NCBI GenBank assembly: GCA_964408175.1
Contig: CAYOYL010000067.1
Span: 1 to 5,914, forward strand
DNA length: 5,914 nt
Direction: 5' to 3'
Source of the DNA: JAFGKM01 sp964408175
GTDB taxonomy: Bacteria > Ratteibacteria > UBA8468 > B48-G9 > JAFGKM01
Shown piece after piece: positions 1-5,103 of the stretch. A program made the translations under genes and the position numbers. The notes beneath the pieces are model-generated. The model saw only the letters and a program-made list of their open reading frames with translations. It did not search any database and had not been told where the DNA came from. Positions within the stretch are counted from its first letter, which is position 1. Every line of letters starts with the position of its first letter.

Positions 1-2942
1 ACCTCGGTATCCCTTCCGCAGTGCGGACACTTATAGACCTCACCACTGATGTATCCGTGCTCCGGGCAGACCGAAAAGGTCGGGGTAATTGTAAAATAGG
101 GGAGTTTAAACCTTTCACAAATGACCTTTACAAGTCTCTTCACACCTTCCGTGGTATCCACCCTTTCTCCAGCAAACAGATGCACCACAGTACCTCCTGT
201 ATAAAGGCTTTGAAGTTCATCCTGAAGTTCAAGGGACTCAAAGACATCATCAGTATAGTTGACAGGAAGTTGGGAGGAATTGGTATAGAAGGGTTCTGCT
301 CCTTTCTGGTATTCCTGTTCATTTGCACAGACTATATCCGGATATTTTGCCTTGTCAGCCCTTGCCAGACGGTAACTTGTACCCTCTGCAGGTGTCGCCT
401 CAAGGTTATAGTTGTTTCCTGTCTCCTCCTGAAACTTCAACAGTTTCTCACGCATAAACCTCATAACCTTTATACCAAACTGCAGTCCTTCCGGTGTCCC
501 GATATCCCTGCCCAAAAGGTTCAGGCATGCCTCATTCATTCCTATGAGCCCGATTGTTGAAAAGTGGTTGGTCCAGTATCTGTTAAAACGCTTTTTTACG
601 TTCCTCAGATAAAAAGATGAGTAAGGGTAGAGACCTTCATCCGTCATTTTTTCTATAACCTTTCTCTTAATCTCAAGAGACTCTTTTGCTATGCCCATCA
701 GATGTTCCAGACGGGTGAAAAACTCATCTTCTGACTCTGACAGGTATCCGAGTCTGGGCATATTAATTGTCACAACCCCGACACTGCCTGTCAGTGGATT
801 GGCTCCAAAAAGTCCACCTCCCCTTTTTCTGAGTTCCGTGGTATCAAGGCGGAGACGGCAGCACATACTCCTGACATCATCCGGACTCATATCAGAGTTG
901 ATAAAGTTGCTGAAATAGGGGATACCATACTTTGCCGTCACCTTCCAGAGAAGGTCCAGGTTTTTATTGTCCCAGTCAAAGTCTTTTGTTATGTTATAGG
1001 TCGGAATGGGGAATGTGAAGACCCTGCCCTTTGCATCACCTTCATACATCACCTCAAGAAATGCCCTGTTGAGAATATCCATCTCGTTCTGGAACTCCGA
1101 GTAGGTCTTATCTTTAACCTCCCCACCGAGGATTATCGGATGGTCCTTGTATGTGGAAGATACGGTCAGGTCCATCGTCAGATTCGTGAAGGGGGTATTA
1201 CCTGTAATAAAAACCTGCCCATTTCTTCTGGCGATTACAGTCTCATTTTCAGTATTAACACTCCAGATTATACCTTTGTATCTGACAGGTTTTATCTCCT
1301 GTATATAGTCATATCTGGTTTCAGATAGGGTAATAATGTACTGTACCTTTTTTGAGATACCGACTACCTTCCTCTCTTTTATATTAAAGTTATAACCAGC
1401 CAGAACGGCAATAGATGTGAGTCCATCAAGTATCTCTTTATCAGTTACAGCAATCCTTTTTCTGAAATCCTCTTCCCAACCATCTCCTTTTATGTATGTC
1501 TCCAGAAAAAGTCTTGCCTGTCTTTTGCTCATACTAAAGAGGTAAGGAGGTATCTTCTTTGTTTTTGCCCCCAATAGAACATGGACAGTCTTGCTGGATG
1601 CTGGTGAAAGTCTTATATGCGTACAGGTCCCTAAAGATGTTTGGGGACTTGTGGCATATTCTAATTCTTCTTCCTCCAGAAGGTCTAATATCTCTTCATA
1701 ATTTTCTGGATGTGCATCAGGAGACTGATAGATGCTTATCCTCCTGCTCCCATCCTTCTCTATACTGCCCTCTGACAAAATCCATGCAAGCAACCTTATC
1801 TGGTTATCATCCATTTCTATATCAGGATTTGTATTTTCTGCTCTCACAGGGATAGAAACAGGTGAACGGAGTTCCATTACCTCTTCAATAGTCTCCATTT
1901 TATACTCAGGTGAGTTAAAGACCTGACGGACCACCCTATGTCCTGGCGAGATTAACTGGTCCTGACTTCTATTCTTCAGGTTATACATCACCCCTTCATA
2001 TTCTCTAACAAATATATGCCTGACATTCTTCCTTTCCAGTATCCCTTCATCAAGATTGAATGTATATATCTCATCTCCCTCTGCAACACCGTTATACCCT
2101 TTCCATCCATCTGGGGTTAAAATCTCTGTATCTTCGGAAAGGCACTGAAAACCGACGCGGGTGGGGACGTTTACATTGAAAACGAACTCTTGCAGTGCCT
2201 GCTTCACATCTTCATAACTGAGGTTGTCGTACTTGATAAAAGGGCTTAAGAGCGTATCAAAGTTTGAAAAAGCCTGTGCTCCTGCTGCTTCTCCCTGGAG
2301 TGTATAGAAAAAGTTAGCAATCTGACCGAGAGCGGTTCTGAAGTGCTTTGCAGGCCTACTCTCAATCTTTCCAGATGCACCCTGAAATCCTGTAAGAAGC
2401 ACATCTTCCAGGTCCCATCCGACACAATAAACCGAAAGAGAACCAAGGTCATGTATATGCAGGTCACCATTTATGTATGCCATCCTCAACTCTGGTGGAT
2501 ATATACTGTTCAGCCAGTAGGTTTTTGTTACCTCCGAAGAGACATAGTTATTAAGCCCCTGCAGGGAAAAACTCATATTGCTGTTTTCATTAACGCGCCA
2601 GTCTTCTTTCTGAAGATAGTGGTCTACAAGGTCAAGATTGGCCTTTGTCGTTATCTCTCTCAGTCTGGCATGCTGGTCCCTGTAAATAATGTAGGCCTTT
2701 GCGGTCTTTTTATATGGCGAAGCGAGCAAAACCTCTTCTACAATATCCTGTATCTCTTCCACTGAAGGAATTCTATCCTTTATAACATCAAGAGAGAGGT
2801 CAAGAACACGCAGGGTAAGTTTTTTAGCAGTCTCCAGTTCAAACTCTCCTGTTGCCTGGCCTGCCTTATATATGGCTTTCGTTATCTTCTGGGCCTCAAA
2901 CTTTACTGTCTCGCCACTTCTCTTCTTTATCTCTTCAAACAC
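1..2942 (-). CDS. nrdD: Anaerobic (class III) ribonucleoside-triphosphate reductase NrdD, intein-containing precursor, C-terminus beyond the window
   Basis: NrdD reduces ribonucleoside triphosphates to deoxyribonucleotides in the cytoplasm without oxygen, using a glycyl radical installed by the activase NrdG. The frame is open for 980 codons. Residues 1 to about 96 form an ATP-cone, the allosteric nucleotide domain (KRSGETVKFEAQKI). The catalytic barrel follows, with HIHDLGSLSVYCVGWDL holding Cys173 and, after intein removal, SMCCRLRLD at about 374-382 with the candidate thiyl-radical cysteine. Later family stretches include LEATPAEGTSYRLARADK and SSQLPVNYT. A zinc ribbon (CPEHG, then CPHCG) ends at the left edge, so the glycyl-radical motif is not seen. 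The GTG start at 2942 has GGAGG six bases upstream, and an in-frame TAA at 2957-2955 rules out a longer start. The gene follows the isomerase-like gene, apparently in one operon. An intein splits the reductase at 1197-2144. Identification of the family is very secure; activity depends on splicing. Confidence 0.97.
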   Translation of the reverse strand, partial: MFEEIKKRSGETVKFEAQKITKAIYKAGQATGEFELETAKKLTLRVLDLSLDVIKDRIPSVEEIQDIVEEVLLASPYKKTAKAYIIYRDQHARLREITTKANLDLVDHYLQKEDWRVNENSNMSFSLQGLNNYVSSEVTKTYWLNSIYPPELRMAYINGDLHIHDLGSLSVYCVGWDLEDVLLTGFQGASGKIESRPAKHFRTALGQIANFFYTLQGEAAGAQAFSNFDTLLSPFIKYDNLSYEDVKQALQEFVFNVNVPTRVGFQCLSEDTEILTPDGWKGYNGVAEGDEIYTFNLDEGILERKNVRHIFVREYEGVMYNLKNRSQDQLISPGHRVVRQVFNSPEYKMETIEEVMELRSPVSIPVRAENTNPDIEMDDNQIRLLAWILSEGSIEKDGSRRISIYQSPDAHPENYEEILDLLEEEELEYATSPQTSLGTCTHIRLSPASSKTVHVLLGAKTKKIPPYLFSMSKRQARLFLETYIKGDGWEEDFRKRIAVTDKEILDGLTSIAVLAGYNFNIKERKVVGISKKVQYIITLSETRYDYIQEIKPVRYKGIIWSVNTENETVIARRNGQVFITGNTPFTNLTMDLTVSSTYKDHPIILGGEVKDKTYSEFQNEMDILNRAFLEVMYEGDAKGRVFTFPIPTYNITKDFDWDNKNLDLLWKVTAKYGIPYFSNFINSDMSPDDVRSMCCRLRLDTTELRKRGGGLFGANPLTGSVGVVTINMPRLGYLSESEDEFFTRLEHLMGIAKESLEIKRKVIEKMTDEGLYPYSSFYLRNVKKRFNRYWTNHFSTIGLIGMNEACLNLLGRDIGTPEGLQFGIKVMRFMREKLLKFQEETGNNYNLEATPAEGTSYRLARADKAKYPDIVCANEQEYQKGAEPFYTNSSQLPVNYTDDVFESLELQDELQSLYTGGTVVHLFAGERVDTTEGVKRLVKVICERFKLPYFTITPTFSVCPEHGYISGEVYKCPHCGRDTE
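1197..2144 (-). other. Intein with LAGLIDADG-type homing endonuclease inside NrdD (316 residues)
   Basis: This in-frame insertion separates TRVGFQ from TPFTNLTMDLTV, which are continuous in ordinary NrdD. It begins with Cys1 in a block A of the form CLSEDTEILTPDGW and ends with VFITGN before Thr of the C-extein. Block B is LISPGHRVV with His69. The endonuclease shows block C (LLAWILSEGSI, acidic Glu125), block D (KKIPPYLFSMSKRQARLFLE, 197-215) and block E (TYIKGDGW, Asp221). Block F/G is GIIWSVNTENETVIARRNGQVFITGN. Established knowledge: such elements splice themselves out, and the endonuclease cuts intein-free alleles. The penultimate residue is Gly, not the usual His. By hand count the 900 bases at 1201-2100 are about 40% GC, against about 46% for the C-extein at 1-1140, which fits later arrival. 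No stop or frameshift is visible, so both functions may be intact; that is inference. Confidence 0.96.
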
Positions 2943-2948
2943 TGTACA

Positions 2949-2953
2949 CCTCC
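2949..2953 (-). promoter_or_regulatory. Shine-Dalgarno site of nrdD fixing the GTG start
   Basis: GGAGG on the minus strand lies six bases before GTG at 2942. The in-frame TAA at 2957-2955 just upstream leaves no earlier start, so this site decides in favour of the GTG codon. Confidence 0.85.
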
Positions 2954-2967
2954 TTTACCTTAAAGTT

Positions 2968-3002
2968 CTCCCCCTTTGGAAAAGGGGGATGAAGGGGGAT
3001 TT
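2968..3002 (-). repeat. G-run intergenic repeat, copy 1, with a perfect hairpin
   Basis: On the minus strand this reads AATCCCCCTTC, ATCCCCCTTTT, then CCAAAGGGGGAG. It closely matches a second copy at 4023-4067 in the opposite orientation. The part at 2970-2988 can fold into a perfect 8-bp stem (CCCCCTTT with AAAGGGGG) around a 3-base loop. It fills most of the gap between the isomerase-like gene and nrdD and ends 14 bases before the nrdD Shine-Dalgarno site. It may stabilise or attenuate the operon transcript, or be a small dispersed element. No T-run follows the stem in the operon direction, so a classic terminator is unlikely. Confidence 0.75.
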
Positions 3003-3018
3003 ACTGAACATCTGCTTC

Positions 3019-4011
3019 TTATGCATCCTCTTCTATAACCTCAAATCCGATAGATGCAGCCAGGTCTTTAAGTTCTTTACTGATGTCTGCAAAAAACACC
3101 ACCCTGTGAACGCCGAAGGTCTCTCTGTTATAATTTTTCATTACCTTCTCACTCTCAGTTTTGACAACGACCTTTGTCCTGCAGGCTATATCATCAAAGT
3201 TCTCATACAAAGACCTTCCGTCAACACTCCTGCCGGTGAAAATGGAAATCTTCTTGCCATATACGTTTAACTTGGCAACAGTAACAGTCTCACCCAGTGG
3301 TAGTTCCACCAGTATTCCCACCGTAGAGGGTGTTATTGCGTGGTTCCTGATAATATAGGGAACCCTCCTGTCATCTCCATAGGGGTTGATAGGGGCATAG
3401 CAATGCCCGACAGCAAATGTTTTTTCAACAGGTTCCCTTTTAAGCCAACTGGCACTCAAAACATCCCCTACAAAACTAAGATTACCTGTCATATAAAACC
3501 CCAACAACTGTGTGGTTAAACAATCTATGAGAGACTCGCAACTGGTAACTATGTTACTCTTTGCAAGTTCCATCTCTGCCAGAGGAGGTCTGACGGGCAT
3601 CTTGCCTATCTTAAGGACAGGACCTATGGACATTGTTACCGCATCACAACTGTTCTCCTCCATCATCTTCACAGTGGCAAGATACAACTGGGCAGACATT
3701 ATTATCTGCTCTTTCCCAATCTCCTGCCATCTTACCTCTTTTGCCTCGTCTATCCACATATCCGCTATTTTTTCTGCCTTTTTTCTGTCAGCCCTTTCTC
3801 TCTCCTCGTTCATACTGTCCACCGATACCTCTATAATCTTCAGCCCGAACGCTTCATTCAGGTTTCTAAAATAGACCTCTTCAAAATTTTCATCCGGAGA
3901 GTGGCTGACCCTGTCCCCTTCACAGTTAAGTTCAAGATTCTCCGGCACTACATTCAAAAGTCTTGTTCTTCTCATCCTCTCAATGACCTGCTCTGTTGAT
4001 AGAATAGACAT
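3019..4011 (-). CDS. L-fucose/L-arabinose isomerase-like protein, short N-terminus
   Basis: This 330-residue cytoplasmic protein resembles the C-terminal two thirds of the L-fucose/L-arabinose isomerase superfamily, whose known members interconvert aldoses and ketoses with a divalent metal. Family-like stretches are a Rossmann-like segment (FGLKIIEVSVD, 55-65), TSCESLIDCLTTQLLGFYMTG (156-176), FVGDVL (180-185), VGHCYAPINP (201-210), a beta-rich tail with VELPLGETVTVAKL, and FGVHRVVFFADISKELKDLA. In fucose isomerases the metal is held by Glu, Asp and His; Glu159, Asp183 and His302 are plausible equivalents. Family members are often 400-500 residues, and the usual first domain is mostly missing here, so the substrate is unknown. 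The ATG at 4011 has AGGAGG five bases upstream. The gene is first in the apparent operon with nrdD, with a 76-base gap. No functional link to nucleotide reduction is known to me. Confidence 0.72.
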   Translation of the reverse strand: MSILSTEQVIERMRRTRLLNVVPENLELNCEGDRVSHSPDENFEEVYFRNLNEAFGLKIIEVSVDSMNEERERADRKKAEKIADMWIDEAKEVRWQEIGKEQIIMSAQLYLATVKMMEENSCDAVTMSIGPVLKIGKMPVRPPLAEMELAKSNIVTSCESLIDCLTTQLLGFYMTGNLSFVGDVLSASWLKREPVEKTFAVGHCYAPINPYGDDRRVPYIIRNHAITPSTVGILVELPLGETVTVAKLNVYGKKISIFTGRSVDGRSLYENFDDIACRTKVVVKTESEKVMKNYNRETFGVHRVVFFADISKELKDLAASIGFEVIEEDA

Positions 4012-4016
4012 TCTCT

Positions 4017-4022
4017 CCTCCT
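4017..4022 (-). promoter_or_regulatory. Shine-Dalgarno site of the isomerase-like gene
   Basis: AGGAGG on the minus strand lies five bases before ATG at 4011. It directly abuts repeat copy 2, so folding of that repeat in the mRNA leader could affect access to this site. Confidence 0.8.
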
Positions 4023-4067
4023 AATCCCCCTATCTATCCCCCTTCCCAAAGGCGGGGAGAAGGATTT
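4023..4067 (+). repeat. G-run intergenic repeat, copy 2, opposite orientation
   Basis: The plus strand reads AATCCCCCTATCT, ATCCCCCTTCCC, AAAGGCGGGGAG, then AAGGATTTA. It matches copy 1 (2968-3002) read on the minus strand, with small differences: a two-base longer spacer, CCC for TCC, and GGCGGGG for GGGGG. The two copies therefore form an inverted pair around the isomerase-like gene. This copy lies in the 5' leader of that gene, next to its Shine-Dalgarno site. Its stem is imperfect. Confidence 0.7.
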
Positions 4068-4123
4068 ATCATTATTTTAATTTCACATCCTGTGCCTTAC
4101 CCGTTTTAATAACATCAGGTATG

Positions 4124-4138
4124 TTGTAATGATTACAA
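4124..4138. promoter_or_regulatory. Perfect 7-1-7 palindrome, likely Fur-family (PerR/Zur-type) operator
   Basis: TTGTAAT-G-ATTACAA is a perfect inverted repeat with a one-base centre. Known Fur-family boxes share this 7-1-7 layout: PerR TTATAAT-N-ATTATAA, Zur TCGTAAT-N-ATTACGA and Fur TGATAAT-N-ATTATCA. Each half here differs from the PerR and the Zur consensus by one base and from Fur by two. It lies about +10 to +24 from the predicted start of the leftward isomerase-nrdD transcript, a position that suits repression. Control of an oxygen-sensitive reductase by a peroxide- or metal-sensing regulator would make sense, but which regulator binds is inference. Confidence 0.6.
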
Positions 4139-4153
4139 AGGTTGACTTATTAC

Positions 4154-4182
4154 ATACTACCTGTTCTTTTTTTATCTGTCAA
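4154..4182 (-). promoter_or_regulatory. Sigma70-type promoter of the isomerase-nrdD operon
   Basis: On the minus strand TTGACA (4182-4177), a perfect -35 box, is followed by a 17-base spacer and TAGTAT (4159-4154), a good -10 box. Transcription should start near 4147 and give a leader of about 136 bases before the isomerase-like ATG. The leader contains the 7-1-7 palindrome and repeat copy 2. Confidence 0.75.
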
Positions 4183-4218
4183 TTTTTTTAGTTTCATTAT
4201 ATACCAGATGAAAAAAAT

Positions 4219-4234
4219 CAAAAAATATTTTTTG
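4219..4234. promoter_or_regulatory. A/T-tract palindrome between the divergent promoters
   Basis: CAAAAAATATTTTTTG is a perfect 16-base palindrome with two six-base A/T tracts. It lies upstream of both predicted -35 boxes (4182 leftward, 4241 rightward), so it could act as a UP-like element, a bend or a binding site for a nucleoid protein. In AT-rich intergenic DNA it may also be chance. Confidence 0.35.
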
Positions 4235-4240
4235 TAAATC

Positions 4241-4269
4241 TTTACCATGGGGAAATAATACAGTAAAAT
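4241..4269 (+). promoter_or_regulatory. Candidate rsfS promoter
   Basis: TTTACC (4241-4246), a 17-base spacer and TAAAAT (4264-4269) resemble a sigma70 promoter with a weak -35 box. Transcription would start near 4276, about 16 bases before the rsfS ATG. A nearby TTGACT at 4142-4147 has no convincing -10 partner. Confidence 0.5.
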
Positions 4270-4291
4270 AAGAGAAACAACATTACAGGAG

Positions 4292-4606
4292 ATGAAGATT
4301 AATACCAAACTAAAAAGGATAACAAAGATACTGGAAGATAAAAAAGCAGAGGATTTGCAGATACTGTACGTCGGTAGACAGACCTGGATTACCGATTATT
4401 TCATCATAGTCTCCGGCAATTCTCCCATTCATACAAAAACACTTGCAGACTCTCTTCTCGACGAATTTAAAGAGATACCTGTTTCCGTTACTGGCACCGA
4501 AACGGGCAAGTGGATACTCCTTGACTACGCGGAAATAATGGTACATATCTTTTTACCTGAAACGAGAGATTACTATAACCTTGAAAAACTCTGGGCAGAG
4601 GTATAA
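4292..4606 (+). CDS. rsfS: Ribosome silencing factor RsfS (Iojap/YbeB/DUF143 family)
   Basis: RsfS binds ribosomal protein uL14 on the free 50S subunit and blocks joining with 30S, lowering translation when nutrients are short. The 104-residue length is normal for the family. Family features are seen throughout: an N-terminal helix (KLKRITKILEDKKAEDLQILYV), the core TDYFIIVSGNSPIHTKTLAD, the segment TGTETGKWILLDYAEIMVHIF, and the closing RDYYNLEKLWAE. The ATG is the only possible start: the frame upstream reaches a TAA at 4256-4258 with no ATG, GTG or TTG between. The purine-rich AGGAG touches the ATG with no spacing, which is unusual. The gene stands alone here; its usual neighbours (nadD, proBA, obgE) are absent from this window. 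It is divergent from the isomerase-nrdD operon and convergent with the HAMP gene 38 bases away. Confidence 0.96.
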   Translation: MKINTKLKRITKILEDKKAEDLQILYVGRQTWITDYFIIVSGNSPIHTKTLADSLLDEFKEIPVSVTGTETGKWILLDYAEIMVHIFLPETRDYYNLEKLWAEV

Positions 4607-4627
4607 TATCTGACTTCCTTCAGATAT
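4606..4627. terminator. Weak hairpin between convergent rsfS and HAMP genes
   Basis: ATATCTGA and TCAGATAT form a perfect 8-bp stem around a six-base loop, beginning at the last base of the rsfS stop codon. The stem is AT-rich, and only a weak T-rich stretch (TTGTTTT) follows on the plus strand. It may act as a poor bidirectional terminator for the two converging genes. Confidence 0.4.
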
Positions 4628-4644
4628 AAATTGTTTTCAACGGA

Positions 4645-5094
4645 TTATTTGTTCTCTTCAGTCTTCTGTATAATACCTATAACCTTGTTCATAGCTTCAG
4701 CAAGGGACTTGAAAAAATCCTTTTTCCTCAAACGTACAAATTCAACCTTTTTGCCTTCTGCTATTTCGTTAAGCGTCTTTTCTATTCTGTAAACCGGCCC
4801 TGCTATGCGGTGAAGATAAAATACAGCAAGTACAAAGGCAACAACCATCACTATCAAAAATAAAATCCCGATGCGCTTTGCAAGGAGACCATTTATGTCT
4901 CTTACTATCTCATAAGCCTGAATCAAACCACCATGGGCCTCAAGTTGGGTCAGTATGGTATTAAGGGTTATGTAGTAGGTTGCTATACCAACAATTATAA
5001 TCCCTATGAGCAGCAGGTATACTGTAATACCTGAATATATAAACTGAAGGGGTTTATTGATGAGATAGTTTTTCCTTCTGACTCTTTTTGTCAT
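4645..5094 (-). CDS. Two-helix membrane protein with a C-terminal HAMP-like domain
   Basis: The 149-residue protein has a basic N-terminus (TKRVRRKNY), a first membrane helix at about 17-42, a short outside segment (43-73), a second helix at about 75-94, and then a cytoplasmic HAMP-like region (95-145) with HRIAGPVYRIEKTLNEIAEG and a second amphipathic helix. HAMP domains normally pass signals from the membrane to a kinase, cyclase or methyl-accepting domain. Here the protein ends right after HAMP, so it has no output domain of its own. GAGG before the ATG overlaps the TGA of the upstream pseudopilin frame, with nine bases between the two genes, so they probably share a transcript and may be translationally coupled. 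Short proteins of this architecture, with the HRIAGPxYR junction, are familiar to me from deltaproteobacteria-like genomes, but I know no specific function. Confidence 0.8.
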   Translation of the reverse strand: MTKRVRRKNYLINKPLQFIYSGITVYLLLIGIIIVGIATYYITLNTILTQLEAHGGLIQAYEIVRDINGLLAKRIGILFLIVMVVAFVLAVFYLHRIAGPVYRIEKTLNEIAEGKKVEFVRLRKKDFFKSLAEAMNKVIGIIQKTEENK

Positions 5095-5103
5095 AGTCTC
5101 ACC

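Noticed and set aside
21..560. Rightward open frame of 179 codons at the left edge
   Set aside because: It is the antisense of the clearly conserved NrdD C-terminal region; its translation resembles no family and it lacks a ribosome binding site.
1559..1926. Two overlapping rightward open frames of 98 and 64 codons
   Set aside because: They lie antisense to the intein endonuclease domain, whose blocks C, D and E are clear on the other strand.
2343..2765. Rightward open frame of 140 codons
   Set aside because: It is antisense to the N-terminal NrdD region with the HIHDL and YCVGW motifs.
2970..2988. Rho-independent terminator between the isomerase-like gene and nrdD
   Set aside because: The hairpin is strong, but no T-run follows it in the minus-strand direction, and nrdD shows no other promoter in the short gap, so read-through of an operon is more likely.
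2872..3270. Rightward open frame of 132 codons
   Set aside because: It spans the nrdD start, the repeat and the end of the isomerase-like gene, all well supported on the minus strand.
3512..3874. Rightward open frame of 120 codons, serine-rich and hydrophobic
   Set aside because: It is a shadow of the isomerase-like gene; the composition comes from antisense reading of charged helices.
4142..4170. Rightward promoter using TTGACT at 4142
   Set aside because: No acceptable -10 box lies 16-18 bases downstream, and a better candidate is present at 4241-4269.
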